DNA from: Geobacter argillaceus
GTDB taxonomy: Bacteria; Desulfobacterota; Desulfuromonadia; Geobacterales; DSM-12255
Reading direction: 5' to 3'
Length of the DNA stretch: 54,164 nucleotides
NCBI RefSeq assembly: GCF_007830735.1
Contig: NZ_VLLN01000027.1
Coordinates: 1-54,164 of the forward strand
Shown here one piece after another: positions 44,777 to 54,126 of the stretch. A model generated the notes under the pieces. It was not told the origin of the DNA. It searched no databases and saw only the letters and a list, made by a program, of their open reading frames with translations. A program made the position numbers and the translations under genes. Within the stretch, counting starts at the first letter, position 1, and each line of letters begins with the position of its first letter.

Positions 44777-45958
44777 ATGAAAAAGTACACCGGCATGTTG
44801 GCAATGGCGGCAGCACTGCTGCTGGCTCTCCCGGCGTGGGGAGCGGAGTCGATCAAGGTTGGCGGGCTGTGGGATCTGACCGGTGTCACCGCCGATGTGG
44901 GGAAGCCGTTCGCCGAAGGGGTCCAGGATGCCATCGCCCACGTCAACAGCAAAGGGGGGGTGAACGGCAAGAAGATCGAGCTGATCAACGTTGACTACGC
45001 CTACAAGATTCCCCAGGCCAATGCCACCTACAAGAAGTTCGTGGAGCAGGACAAGGTCGTCATGATCAACGGCTGGGGAACCGGCGACACCGAGGCGCTG
45101 AAAGACACCATCTCCAAGGACAAGATTCCGTACTTTTCCGCCTCGTTCTCCGGCCATCTGACCAATCCGGCCAAGACCCCGTACAATTTCTTCGTCGGCG
45201 CCAGCTACTCGGACCAGATCCGCGGCTTTCTCCAGCATGTCAAGAAGAACTGGAAGGACAAGTCCCGTGCCCCCAAGGTCGCCTTCATCTATCCGAATCA
45301 CGGCTTTGGCAAGGCCCCTATCGAGGCAGGCAGGCAGTATGCCAAGGAGCTGGGGATCGACCTGGTGCATGAGGAGATCATCCCTGCCAGCTTCCAGGAT
45401 GTCACCTCCAACCTGCTGAACATGCAGAAGAAAGCACCCGACTATGCCTATGTGCAGACCACGGTTTCCTGGTGTGCGGTGCTGCTCAAGGATGCCAAGA
45501 AACTGGGGATCAAGACCGTGTTCTTCCTCGGCAACTACGGCATGACCGAGGCGTTGCCCGCTCTGGCGAAAGATGCTGCTGAAGGGGTGTACGGCATGGC
45601 AACCCATGTCCCCTACGGCGCCAATGTTCCCGGCATGAAACAGATTCTGGAGTTCAACAAGAAAAACCCGGCCAACAGCGCCGACACCGTGTATATCCGT
45701 GGCTGGGCCTATGGCCTCACCTGGGCCGAAGGGCTGAGGATCGCCGACAAGAACAAGCAGCTGACCGGCGAAGGGGTGAAGAAGGCGCTGGAAACCCTGA
45801 AGAACTTCGACACCGGCGGTCTGACCCCGCCCGTGACCTATACCGCCGCCGACCACCGGCCGACCACCAAGACCACGATCTACGTGATCAAGGGGGGCAA
45901 GATGGCCAAGGTCGAAGACCAGGAGACCCCGCGCAGGAAAGAGTGGCTGGGGCTGTAA
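44777..45958 (+). CDS. ABC transporter periplasmic substrate-binding protein
   Basis: A 393-residue type I periplasmic binding protein with a signal peptide (MKKYTGMLAMAAALLLALPAWGA). SIKVGGLWDLTGVTADVGKPF, GVQDAIAHVNSKGGVNGKKI and IPYFSASFSGHLTNP are typical of HAAT-family receptors that bind amino acids, amides, or aromatic and aliphatic acids. AAGGAGG lies 5 bases upstream. Binding residues cannot be assigned with confidence; the neighbouring synthetase favours a carboxylate ligand. Confidence 0.93.
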   Translation: MKKYTGMLAMAAALLLALPAWGAESIKVGGLWDLTGVTADVGKPFAEGVQDAIAHVNSKGGVNGKKIELINVDYAYKIPQANATYKKFVEQDKVVMINGWGTGDTEALKDTISKDKIPYFSASFSGHLTNPAKTPYNFFVGASYSDQIRGFLQHVKKNWKDKSRAPKVAFIYPNHGFGKAPIEAGRQYAKELGIDLVHEEIIPASFQDVTSNLLNMQKKAPDYAYVQTTVSWCAVLLKDAKKLGIKTVFFLGNYGMTEALPALAKDAAEGVYGMATHVPYGANVPGMKQILEFNKKNPANSADTVYIRGWAYGLTWAEGLRIADKNKQLTGEGVKKALETLKNFDTGGLTPPVTYTAADHRPTTKTTIYVIKGGKMAKVEDQETPRRKEWLGL

Positions 45959-46027
45959 CCAGGACCATCACGGCGCTGCAGGTGGCGACTCCCTGCAGCG
46001 CTCTTCGCCGGCCGCGAGGGGATCGAC

Positions 46028-46819
46028 ATGCTGCGTATCAACAATGCCGAAGTGATCTACAATCGCGTCATCCTCGTCCTCAAAGGGCTGACCATGGAGG
46101 TGCCCGAAGGACGGATCGTTGCCCTGCTCGGGGCGAACGGTGCCGGCAAGAGCACGACGCTGAAGGCCATCTCCGGTCTGCTCCGGTCGGAAGAGGGGGA
46201 GGTGTCCGACGGGACCATCGAGTTCATGGGGGAGTCGATCAACAACCTGCACCCCGAGGAGATCGTCCGCAAGGGTATCTTTCAGGTCATGGAGGGGCGG
46301 CGGGTATTCGAGGACATGACGGTCGAGGAGAACATCACCGTCGGCGGCCACACCCGCACGGACGCGGCCGGTTTCAAGCGCGACCGGGAGCTGGTGTACG
46401 ACTACTTTCCCCGGCTGCGTGAGCGGAGGAACCAGCTTTCCGGTTACCTGAGCGGCGGCGAGCAGCAGATGCTCGCCATCGGCCGGGCGCTCATGGCGCG
46501 GCCGAAGCTGATGCTCCTGGATGAACCGTCCCTGGGGATCGCTCCGCTTCTGGTGCAGGAGATATTCCAGCTCATCAAGAAGATCAATACCGAGGAGAAG
46601 ACCACCATTCTCCTGGTGGAGCAGAATGCCAACGTGGCGCTTGGCATCTGCGATTATGCCTATATCATGGAAGGGGGCAGGGTCGTCCTCAATGGCACTA
46701 CGGAACAGATGAAGGCCAACGAGGACGTGAAGGAGTTCTATCTGGGGATGGCAGAAGGGGCAGGGAAAAAGAGCTATCGGGATCTCAAGCAGTATCGCCG
46801 CCGGAAAAGATGGCTGTAA
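46028..46819 (+). CDS. livF: ABC transporter ATPase, LivF type
   Basis: A 263-residue ATPase with Walker A LGANGAGKST, signature YLSGGEQQMLAIGRAL and Walker B MLLDEPSLGIAP. It is about 25 residues longer than typical LivF because of a basic tail ending SYRDLKQYRRRKRWL, a feature I associate with importers encoded beside acyl-CoA synthetases. GAGGGG is 6 bases before the ATG. It completes the importer. Confidence 0.94.
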   Translation: MLRINNAEVIYNRVILVLKGLTMEVPEGRIVALLGANGAGKSTTLKAISGLLRSEEGEVSDGTIEFMGESINNLHPEEIVRKGIFQVMEGRRVFEDMTVEENITVGGHTRTDAAGFKRDRELVYDYFPRLRERRNQLSGYLSGGEQQMLAIGRALMARPKLMLLDEPSLGIAPLLVQEIFQLIKKINTEEKTTILLVEQNANVALGICDYAYIMEGGRVVLNGTTEQMKANEDVKEFYLGMAEGAGKKSYRDLKQYRRRKRWL

Positions 46820-46924
46820 CGGGAAGCCGGCACTACGGCCGAACATGACCTAAGGAGCAGTTCACGCAGCTCTGCTCATTGCGACGGATGCGTCGGGAGA
46901 AACAGGACGCGACGGGTGAGGCCC

Positions 46925-47344
46925 ATGATGCATGACAACAACGAAGGATACATTTCGATCGGCAACCTGGCCAAGGATATCGGTCTGACGACCAGGACCC
47001 TTCGCTATTATGAAGAGATGGGGATCATGACGCCACCACAGCGTCTTGAGGGAGCCATCCGGGTATATGCCCCGAGTGACGTACGCAAGCTCAAGTTCAT
47101 CCTCAGGTTGAAGGAGCTGGGTCTGACCATCAAGGAGATGCAGGAGCTTGACGCCGTGTACGCCGAGGCAAAGGAAACCGACCGGATCATTCCCCGCCTG
47201 ATCGAAATGCTCGACCATCATATCAACAACCTGGATGAAAAGATGGCCAAGCTGGCCTCGTTGCGGCAGGAGATCGTCGAATACCGGCACCGGATGATCA
47301 AACGGTTCCAGCTTGAACCTGACAAGCCGGTACCGGGCACGTGA
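46925..47344 (+). CDS. MerR-family transcriptional regulator
   Basis: About 139 residues. The winged-helix DNA-binding domain is at the N-terminus (YISIGNLAKDIGLTTRTLRYYEEMGIM..RVYAPSDVRKLKFI), followed by the dimerisation coiled coil (LIEMLDHHINNLDEKMAKL). It has no cysteine at all, so it is not a metal sensor of the classical kind; it resembles regulators of branched-chain and fatty-acid catabolism (LiuR type). It is encoded right after the importer. The spacer elements at the icmF and thiolase promoters are its likely targets. ATG 46925 or 46928 are both possible. Confidence 0.9.
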   Translation: MMHDNNEGYISIGNLAKDIGLTTRTLRYYEEMGIMTPPQRLEGAIRVYAPSDVRKLKFILRLKELGLTIKEMQELDAVYAEAKETDRIIPRLIEMLDHHINNLDEKMAKLASLRQEIVEYRHRMIKRFQLEPDKPVPGT

Positions 47345-47364
47345 TGCGATAAGGAGTATCAGCC

Positions 47365-48183
47365 ATGGCAATCAAGGACATCCTGCTCCATCTGGACAAT
47401 TCGCCGAGTTGCCCGTCACGGATCGAGTTTGCCGTCAACCTGGCGCTCAGCCATGGAGCCCATCTGAAAGGGCTCTACGTATTGACGCACCCCTATTACG
47501 CGTCGCGCCACGACAAGGGCGAATCGGATCAGATCGAAGCGGTCAAGGCACAGTTTCTCGACAAGACGGGTCAGGCAGGCATTTCCGCCGAATGGCTCTA
47601 CGTGGACTGGTCCGTTGTCGGCGTCGGCGTTTCCGAGGTGGTTGATCTCTACGCCTACTACTCCGACCTGTTGATCGTCGGCCAACCGGATCTCGCCTCC
47701 CGGAACGCCGGAACCCCCGACGACCTTCCCGAGCGGCTGGGGCTGGGAATCGGCCGGCCGCTCCTGGTGGTCCCCTATGCCGGCACCTTCTCCCCCGAAG
47801 TCAACCGGGTCATGGTTGCCTGGAAAACCGGCCGGGAGTCGTCCCGCGTGATCCACGATTCGCTCCCGATCCTGCGGAAGGCGGCTCATGTCAGCATCGT
47901 GACCGTCGGGGCACAGGGTAAGCAGGATGACTCCGTTGAGCGCGATGCCCGGTCCGTCTGTACCTATCTGGCCAGGCACGGCATAACGGCCACGCACGAC
48001 TGGATTCTGACTACCTCGAATTTCCCGATCGGGGACGTGCTCCTCAATCACGCCTGTGAGCAGACGATGGACCTGCTCGCCATGGGGGCGTTCGCCCCGA
48101 CCCGACGCGGTGCCTTCGTGCTGGGACCGATCGCCCGGCACCTGATGGCCCACATGACGGTCCCGGTCCTGATCTCCCACTAG
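47365..48183 (+). CDS. Universal stress protein, two tandem UspA domains
   Basis: A 272-residue protein with two UspA domains (about 1-145 and 150-272). KDILLHLDNSPSC opens the first, RLGLGIGRPLLVVPYAGTF closes it, and MGAFAPTRRGAFVLGPIARHLMAHMTVPVLISH ends the second in the manner of the nucleotide-binding G-x-x-(9)-G(S) motif. It may sense energy or acid stress. AAGGAG is 8 bases before the ATG, and it follows the MerR gene by 20 bases, so it is probably in the same transcript. Confidence 0.9.
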   Translation: MAIKDILLHLDNSPSCPSRIEFAVNLALSHGAHLKGLYVLTHPYYASRHDKGESDQIEAVKAQFLDKTGQAGISAEWLYVDWSVVGVGVSEVVDLYAYYSDLLIVGQPDLASRNAGTPDDLPERLGLGIGRPLLVVPYAGTFSPEVNRVMVAWKTGRESSRVIHDSLPILRKAAHVSIVTVGAQGKQDDSVERDARSVCTYLARHGITATHDWILTTSNFPIGDVLLNHACEQTMDLLAMGAFAPTRRGAFVLGPIARHLMAHMTVPVLISH

Positions 48184-48313
48184 CGCCCCGTGGGCAGATG
48201 AGAGCCCGGGCGTCGGGCCTGGCTGGTGACCATGTCGGCTCTGCCGCGGCCGCAGAGCACAAAAAATCTCGAATCACGCTCGTGTGACCGAAAACGAGAC
48301 GGAGCCCCCGACC

Positions 48314-49618
48314 ATGCCTTCCTATAACCGTAACCGTTTCCTTCTTGCCCGCTGGTCGATCTATACCATCCTTGTCATTACCTACATGCTGGTCTTCTTT
48401 CACCGGATGGCCCCGGCGGTGATCTCGGCCGACCTGATGAAAGCGTTCAACACCTCGGGCGCCGCACTTGGGTCGCTGGCTGCCATGTATTTCTACATCT
48501 ACACGGCCATGCAGATTCCGGCCGGCGTGCTGGCGGACACCCTGGGTGCGCGGGTCACGGTGACCGGCGGCAGCCTGATCGCCGGGGCCGGTTCCCTGCT
48601 GTTCGGCCTGGCCGGCACCTTCGCCGGGGTCTCCACCGGCCGTGCCCTGGTGGGACTGGGTGTTTCGGTGGTCTTCGTCGGGCTCTTCAAGAGCAACAGC
48701 GTCTGGTTTCGCGAGCGCAATTTCGGCCTGATCAGCGGCCTGACCCTCCTGCTCGGCAACATCGGCGCCATCGCCTCGGCCGGCCCCCTGGCCGGGCTGC
48801 TCCGGACCTACTCCTGGCGTTCCGTCTTCCTGGTGCTGGGGATCGTCACCATCGTCCTGGCCCTGCTGACGGCGCTGTTCGTGCGCAACCAACCGGAAGA
48901 CCTCGGTTTCCCGTCAATGAGGGAGATGGAGGGGAAAGCCAGCCATGCGGCGCGTCACCAGCACTGGTGGCAGGCGTTGAAGAGCGTTGTCAGGACCGGG
49001 GCGGCCTGGCCGGTGTTGTGGGTCGATCTGGGGATGGTGGGGGGGATGCTTGGCTTCGTGGGGTTGTGGGCGATTCCGTACCTGCGCGATGTGCACGGCC
49101 TCGGGCGCTCGTCAGCGGCCGTGTACACCACCATTTCGCTGGCGGGCTTTGCCGTCGGTTCGATGCTGTTCGGCTGGTTTTCCGACCGGATGGGGCGGCG
49201 CAAGCCGGTCATCATCGCCGGCACGCTGATCTACACCCTGGCCTGTCTCGGCCTGGCGTACGCGCCCTGGAGTCCCGGGCCGGCGGGGCTGGTCCTGTTC
49301 GCCCTGCTCGGGTTCGGCACCGGCGGCTTCATCGTCACCTTTGCCGCTGCCAAGGAGGTGGTGGCGCCGGCCCTGTCCGGGATGGCGGTCGGCATGGTCA
49401 ATACCGGCCTGTTCTTCGGAGCGGCCGTGATGCAGCCGCTGTTCGGCTGGGCAATGGATCTGGCCTGGGATGGCAGGACAATGAACGGCCTGCGCGTGTA
49501 CGCGGCCGGTGACTATCACTCCGGATTTCTGTTCATGCTCGGGTTTGCGGTAATCGCAATTGTCGGAGCCAGCAGGATCAGGGAAACCCATTGCCGCAAT
49601 CTGACCATTGACGGCTGA
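48314..49618 (+). CDS. Major facilitator superfamily transporter
   Basis: About 434 residues with twelve membrane segments. The conserved loop between segments 2 and 3 reads GVLADTLGARV and that between 8 and 9 FGWFSDRMGRRKP. The FHRMAPAVISADL start resembles MFS carriers for organic acids or nitrate-type anions, but the substrate is unknown. GTG 48284 is possible; ATG 48314 is preferred (ACGGAG 9 bases upstream). It may be a second uptake or an efflux route connected with the importer genes upstream. Confidence 0.88.
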   Translation: MPSYNRNRFLLARWSIYTILVITYMLVFFHRMAPAVISADLMKAFNTSGAALGSLAAMYFYIYTAMQIPAGVLADTLGARVTVTGGSLIAGAGSLLFGLAGTFAGVSTGRALVGLGVSVVFVGLFKSNSVWFRERNFGLISGLTLLLGNIGAIASAGPLAGLLRTYSWRSVFLVLGIVTIVLALLTALFVRNQPEDLGFPSMREMEGKASHAARHQHWWQALKSVVRTGAAWPVLWVDLGMVGGMLGFVGLWAIPYLRDVHGLGRSSAAVYTTISLAGFAVGSMLFGWFSDRMGRRKPVIIAGTLIYTLACLGLAYAPWSPGPAGLVLFALLGFGTGGFIVTFAAAKEVVAPALSGMAVGMVNTGLFFGAAVMQPLFGWAMDLAWDGRTMNGLRVYAAGDYHSGFLFMLGFAVIAIVGASRIRETHCRNLTIDG

Positions 49619-49634
49619 AGCGCCGGATGTCTGC

Positions 49635-50042
49635 TCAGTGGGCGATGGACTGCCGGTACTTGTTGATCTCCCGGATCAGTTCGGTCCGGTCGAAGTAGAT
49701 CTCGTTGCGGCGAATCTTGCCTTCTTCGTTGAACTGCATGAAGCAAAGCGCCGAACACTCGACGATCTTCTCTCCCACCGGAATCCGTGCCTGCAGCCGG
49801 TTCATGAACCCGCCTTCGATCGGGATCGGTTCCACCTGTGTCCAGACCCAGGTGGGGTTATTCCCCAGCACCTTCACGAAATACGCGGTTAGTTCCTCGA
49901 TTCCCCTGATGCCCGCCGGACGGCCGGGGTCGAGAAAGAACGCGTCGTTGGCATAAAATGCCAGCAGTTTTTCGGGATTGTTTCCTGTCCAGCAGGGCAG
50001 CCAGCGGTCAGTGAATGCTCGCGCTTCTTCGACGGTCATCAT
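49635..50042 (-). CDS. NTF2-like (SnoaL-type) protein
   Basis: A 135-residue alpha+beta cone protein: VEEARAFTDRWLPCWTGNNPEKLLAFYANDAFFLDPGRP at the N-terminus, then FMNRLQARIPVG and a final beta-sheet with CSALCFMQFNEEGKIRRNEIYFD. The family holds isomerases, cyclases and simple binding proteins, so activity is not assigned. ATG 50042 has GAGGAA 8 bases upstream. It is convergent with the MFS gene. Confidence 0.82.
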   Translation of the reverse strand: MMTVEEARAFTDRWLPCWTGNNPEKLLAFYANDAFFLDPGRPAGIRGIEELTAYFVKVLGNNPTWVWTQVEPIPIEGGFMNRLQARIPVGEKIVECSALCFMQFNEEGKIRRNEIYFDRTELIREINKYRQSIAH

Positions 50043-50320
50043 GGATAAGGTTCCTCGTTGAAGGGGAGTGTACAGAATTTTGGAGAGATTATCCTTATCC
50101 GGTGGAAAAAACAACCTACATTCTGCGTAGTAACGTCACTGCGGCAATCTTAGCCCGGACGAATTTTCGCTGCGCCTGTCCACGTCCTACAGGTGCCCGG
50201 ACCTAAACCGTCATCGTCTTCAGATCAACTGACAGTGTGAGATGCGCCCCTGCCGTCTTCAGCGGTCACCCATTAAAAGGCGGCTGTCAGCGGCAAAAAC
50301 GTTCCCTAGGTATTCGTCAT

Positions 50321-50367
50321 GGGGTCAGGTTCAACATGTAAATATTGTCCAGCCGTTTCCTGACCCC
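50321..50367. repeat. REP-type hairpin GGGGTCAGG/CCTGACCCC
   Basis: GGGGTCAGG (50321-50329) and CCTGACCCC (50359-50367) are perfect inverted ends around 29 bases. Such ends are typical of elements copied by REP-associated tyrosine transposases; no such transposase gene is in the window. The rest of the 610-base gap (50043-50652) holds no recognised gene; see the findings for a short peptide frame at 50503. Confidence 0.6.
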
Positions 50368-50652
50368 GCCAGGGTACCCCCCTCCCGTAGCATCTTTCCG
50401 CCTTTCATTAATTGCTAAAGATTTCAACGTTGCCGTCGAAAATAAAATATGAGTTTGATTTGTTAATACGCTGTTTTTACTGGTGAAAGAGAGGTGATGC
50501 CTATGGTTGTGGTCTTGGCAAATTTTCTTGTTTTTGCTTTGTGGCATGCAACATAGAACATCCTATGGCGGAACCAATTCCGTGGTAACAAGGGTAAGAG
50601 AGGCAGGCGCTGTTGGAGTTTGGATAACCATTTACTAATGAGGAGTGTAAAT

Positions 50653-52275
50653 ATGAAAAATTTGAAAATTGGTGGCAAGCTGTTCATGGGATTTGGGATC
50701 GTATTATTGATACTCATCCTCTCTACCGCCGTGGGACTGCGATCGCTGGCAGGTAACGACAAGCACCTTGTGGAAATCGGAAACGCTCAGAAGGCGGCCG
50801 AGAATGCATCAAGCATTAGAAACAACATCACCCGAATCGTTGACGCGACAAAGAGCCTGATTCTTCTCGATAATGTGGATCAAAAGAAGCAAGTCCTGGC
50901 TGATATTGATGGGTTCAGAAAAGCCTATAAGGAGGACATGGCTGCCCTCCTCAAAAATTTGGAAACCGCCGAAGGCAAGCAGTTGGCTGAAAAACTCCAG
51001 GAAGGGATTGCGACGGGGAAAGAGACCAGTATCAAGCTGATAGACATGGCAATGCATAACGACAGGCAGGGTTTCATAACGCTGTGGCAACAAGAGGCAA
51101 ACCCGAAAAACGAACACATCTTCGCCCTCTGCAAGGAGCTATATGAGCACTTCAACAAGTTGTCGGTGGCGAGCAATGCGGACGCAGTGAACAGTAACCG
51201 GCAAGCGAAAATGGTGTCGATTGTCTTCAGTGTTCTGGCAATTATTTTCAGCATTATCGTCGCAGGGTACTCAACCCGGGTAATCACCGTCCCGATCCGC
51301 CGATGCGTAAATGTGGCGGAACGGATCGCCTCAGGAGATCTGACGGTTGAGATAAATGCTGATGGCAATGACGAGACGGCGTACCTGATGATGGCGATGC
51401 AGCACATGACCGATAGCCTGAGGGGAACCATTACGACGCTGAGTAAGGCCTCCATGGATATCTCTTCAGCAGCGACGCAGCTTCATGCGACTTCGGGCCA
51501 GATGGTGGAGGGGGCCGAAGAGGTGGTGGCCCAAGCAAGTTCCGTAGCCACCGCGGGAGAGGAGATGGCCGCCACAGCGGGGGAAATCGCGCAGAACTGC
51601 CATATGACAGCGACGAGCGCCAATCAGGCGAACACGGTTGCTGTGGAAGGCGTCAAGGTGGTGGAGAACACAGTTGTGGTGATGGGAACAATTGCGGAAC
51701 GGGTAAAATCGGTCGCGAAATCGGTCGACGGACTCGGGATTCGGTCCGAGCAGATCGGTGAGATCATCGGCACCATCGAGGACATCGCCGACCAGACTAA
51801 TCTTCTCGCCCTCAACGCGGCAATCGAGGCCGCCCGGGCCGGCGAGCAGGGGCGCGGGTTCGCTGTCGTAGCCGACGAAGTCCGGGCTCTGGCGGAGAGG
51901 ACCGCAAAAGCCACGCGAGAAATCAGCGTGATGATCAAATCGATCCAGGAGGAAACAAAAGTAGCCGTCACCGACATGGAGGAGGGTGTCCAGGAGGTGG
52001 AAAATGGAACAACGGAGGCGGCGAAATCGGGACAGGCTCTCCAGGCGATCCTCGAGCAGATTAATGCGGTGACCCAACAGGCAAATCAGATTGCCACCGC
52101 AGCCGAAGAACAGACCGCCACTACCAGCGAAATCAGTAGTAATATGCAAGGGATAACCAACATCGTTCAGCGCTCTGCCACCGGCGCAACCGAAACGGCT
52201 AGCTCTGCATCACAGCTTTCACATCTCGCTCTAGAGTTGCAGCATATAGTGGGGCAGTTCAAGATCGCTGCATGA
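50653..52275 (+). CDS. Methyl-accepting chemotaxis protein
   Basis: A 540-residue chemoreceptor: membrane segment 1 (about 8-28), periplasmic four-helix bundle (30-185), membrane segment 2 (188-206), HAMP (208-262) and a long signalling coiled coil. The hairpin tip has the conserved [36 protein letters not shown]. It lacks the C-terminal CheR-binding pentapeptide. GAGGAG is 7 bases before ATG 50653. The ligand is unknown. The next gene encodes a separate CZB domain, often found fused to chemoreceptors. Confidence 0.95.
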   Translation: MKNLKIGGKLFMGFGIVLLILILSTAVGLRSLAGNDKHLVEIGNAQKAAENASSIRNNITRIVDATKSLILLDNVDQKKQVLADIDGFRKAYKEDMAALLKNLETAEGKQLAEKLQEGIATGKETSIKLIDMAMHNDRQGFITLWQQEANPKNEHIFALCKELYEHFNKLSVASNADAVNSNRQAKMVSIVFSVLAIIFSIIVAGYSTRVITVPIRRCVNVAERIASGDLTVEINADGNDETAYLMMAMQHMTDSLRGTITTLSKASMDISSAATQLHATSGQMVEGAEEVVAQASSVATAGEEMAATAGEIAQNCHMTATSANQANTVAVEGVKVVENTVVVMGTIAERVKSVAKSVDGLGIRSEQIGEIIGTIEDIADQTNLLALNAAIEAARAGEQGRGFAVVADEVRALAERTAKATREISVMIKSIQEETKVAVTDMEEGVQEVENGTTEAAKSGQALQAILEQINAVTQQANQIATAAEEQTATTSEISSNMQGITNIVQRSATGATETASSASQLSHLALELQHIVGQFKIAA

Positions 52276-52293
52276 CCTTCGGTAGCCATAGGT

Positions 52294-52379
52294 ATCAGAC
52301 CTACACACGTGACATGAAAAGGCTTTGTTGAAAGTGTAGGTCTGATCCCAGGCATTCCCTGACACCCAGGCATTCCCTG
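52294..52379. repeat. 13-bp hairpin and 15-bp direct repeat
   Basis: ATCAGACCTACAC (52294-52306) pairs perfectly with GTGTAGGTCTGAT (52334-52346). Directly after it CCCAGGCATTCCCTG occurs twice (52347-52361 and 52365-52379). The hairpin lies between the receptor and CZB genes and may lower expression of the second. Confidence 0.7.
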
Positions 52380-52423
52380 TTTAAGATCTTCTTTATATCA
52401 GTAATCACGATGGAGGGTATGAA

Positions 52424-52831
52424 ATGAAAGCCAGGGAACTCAACAAGGCGATAGCTGCTCATGGTGTATGGAAAGTGCGTCTGCATGAGGCAATAACGAG
52501 CGGGACGAGCGAATACCGGCCGGAATCGGTAGCGCTTGACACAGCATGCGAGTTCGGCAAGTGGTTTTATGCCATTCCTGTTGCGGAACGGCCGGCAGAG
52601 CTCTGGGGGAAGGTGCAAAGACTTCATGCACTGTTTCACAAAGAGGCAGGCAGGATACTGGAGTTCGCGCTGGAGGGGAATCCGGAAGAGGCGCTTGCCC
52701 TGATGACCGATCTGGGGGGCGTATTCGTCTCCACATCGATCGAGCTGAGCAACACTCTCTACGCATGGAAGCAGCAGGTGCTGGAGGAAACGGACCGGGT
52801 TGCGCTGGTTCCGGCCTGTGAGACCGCCTGA
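52424..52831 (+). CDS. Stand-alone CZB (chemoreceptor zinc-binding) domain protein
   Basis: A 135-residue four-helix protein with the 3His-1Cys zinc site of CZB domains: His13 (AHGVWKVRL), Cys42 in the diagnostic CEFGKW, and His68 and His72 (LHALFHKEAG). CZB domains sense zinc or hypochlorite and are usually joined to chemoreceptors or diguanylate cyclases. Here the domain is a separate polypeptide encoded after a receptor gene. GGAGGG is 6 bases before the ATG. It may join the receptor array as a partner, but that is inference. Confidence 0.88.
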   Translation: MKARELNKAIAAHGVWKVRLHEAITSGTSEYRPESVALDTACEFGKWFYAIPVAERPAELWGKVQRLHALFHKEAGRILEFALEGNPEEALALMTDLGGVFVSTSIELSNTLYAWKQQVLEETDRVALVPACETA

Positions 52832-52934
52832 AAGGGGGGGGAGGGCTCCCGGCCTCAGAGCCGGCCGGAATTCGCGGCGGCGTCTAACTGTCTGGTTGGG
52901 TCATCTCGGCATTTCTCTCTCATAAAATGGAAAA

Positions 52935-52989
52935 TGGAGAGTTGACCCCTTTACTCGCTTTACTTCTCTGGAGAGTTGACCCCTTTACT
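52935..52989. repeat. Tandem copies of a GAGAGTTGACCCCTTTACT motif
   Basis: TGGAGAGTTGACCCCTTTAC occurs at 52935-52954 and 52969-52988, period 34, each followed by TTCTCTG-like bases. It marks the change to AT-richer DNA at the right end. No gene lies in 52832-53127. Confidence 0.7.
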
Positions 52990-53127
52990 TCTCTGATTTT
53001 TCCAACGCCATAAAGCTGACCAGCCCGCCCAGCTTTTCCGGGCGGTCTGGTCGAGCCGCAAGTTGGACATTCGGTGTTCTCGCCGTTTCATCCTTTTGTT
53101 CGTATAGAGTTAAACGTGCCCTGTATG

Positions 53128-53487
53128 TTACTTTCCGAAACCGATTTCACTTGATTCAACGGCTAATTCATGGCGTTCCCAATCTTCTCCCTTGAACTTT
53201 GTACGGACTGATATATTGATCTTTTGGGGTGCGTAAACCGCCGCATCTTTGAAATAGATTTCCTGCTCGGCCATAAGATCTGTAGCCTTCGCCATACCTC
53301 TCTTGATACCCCTGATATACCATTCGATTGCCTTCTGTTTCATGGCTTCAGGAATTGACTCAAGTGCCTCTTCTAAATCCAAACTTGGATACCGCGAATG
53401 ATTAGGTTTTTGTTTAGTTGCCTTGGCTATTCCGTTTACCGCCTTACGATAAGTGGCAGAAGCAGCAGAACCTGGTGAGTTACTCAT
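53128..53487 (-). CDS. Hypothetical protein
   Basis: A 119-residue soluble protein, mixed helical, with LDLEEALESIPEAMKQKAIEW and a basic N-terminus. No family is recognised. GGAGG is 8 bases before the ATG. The region is clearly lower in GC than the rest of the window. It follows the GYF-type gene by 18 bases on the same strand, so the two form a likely operon. The phage-like phrase EQEIYFKDAAVYAPQKI is not enough for an assignment. Confidence 0.7.
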   Translation of the reverse strand: MSNSPGSAASATYRKAVNGIAKATKQKPNHSRYPSLDLEEALESIPEAMKQKAIEWYIRGIKRGMAKATDLMAEQEIYFKDAAVYAPQKINISVRTKFKGEDWERHELAVESSEIGFGK

Positions 53488-53505
53488 ATATGTGTCCTCC
53501 GAGCT

Positions 53506-54126
53506 TTAAATGAATATGCATAAAATAAATGCCACAATCCATACGATGAAATAGGCCAAATTTTGTTTTAATGCTTTAGAACGTTTGTAAAGATAAACTG
53601 GAACGAGCCACGCTGATCCGAGCTTCAAGGCCCTTGTATTGTGCCCTGCTGCATTTAATTTCCTTTCATCAAGAAGTGCAAGCACGATATTAAGTCCCAC
53701 ATTAACCATCCAGAACATATGGGATTGAAACAGTTCGGTTAAAATCGATACAATGATTGCTCCAATAATTGGAGCAAAAGCGAGAATCCAGACGAATGTG
53801 TTGTTTACACCGTCTCCAATGAGAGGCGGCGGTCCTTCAAAATATTGGCTAAGTTCTGTCTCTTCTGCTTTCTTCCACTCGGGCATACCGTCTTGCCAGA
53901 CTTTTGTAAATCGATAGATGGTGTGGTTGTTCTTTGCTAACATCTTGATTTTTGAAGAAGGTATTGGCCCAACTTTTTTGCCATCTTCTTCGTAATACCA
54001 ACTCTTGCCATCATTTTCTTCTATGGCTGATGCTGGTGTATTCTGCAACAACGCGGCGGGGTTCTTTAAGGTCCCTGACTCCGTGACGGCAAATTCAGCA
54101 ATTTGAAATTTGCCAGCTGTAACCAT
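53506..54126 (-). CDS. GYF_2-type membrane protein
   Basis: A 206-residue protein. Residues about 42-95 (WYYEEDGKKVGPIPSSKIKML..VWQDGMPEWKKAEE) match the GYF_2 pattern: aromatic start, GP loop, and W-x-x-G-M-x-x-W. Three or four hydrophobic segments follow (about 108-130, 134-150, 165-178, 187-206), so the GYF part is probably cytoplasmic at the membrane. The N-terminal 35 residues are unassigned. Low GC compared with neighbours suggests transfer. The start at 54126 has only a weak Shine-Dalgarno; the frame stays open to 54156 at the window edge. Confidence 0.75.
   Translation of the reverse strand: MVTAGKFQIAEFAVTESGTLKNPAALLQNTPASAIEENDGKSWYYEEDGKKVGPIPSSKIKMLAKNNHTIYRFTKVWQDGMPEWKKAEETELSQYFEGPPPLIGDGVNNTFVWILAFAPIIGAIIVSILTELFQSHMFWMVNVGLNIVLALLDERKLNAAGHNTRALKLGSAWLVPVYLYKRSKALKQNLAYFIVWIVAFILCIFI

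Noticed and set aside
50410-50440. TAAAGATT..GCCGTCGA resembling a sigma28 chemotaxis promoter before the receptor gene
   Set aside because: The spacing is three bases short of the consensus and the -10 match is poor.
52845-52875. CCGGC-CTCAGA-GCCGG hairpin after the CZB gene
   Set aside because: No T tract follows, so it was not called a terminator.
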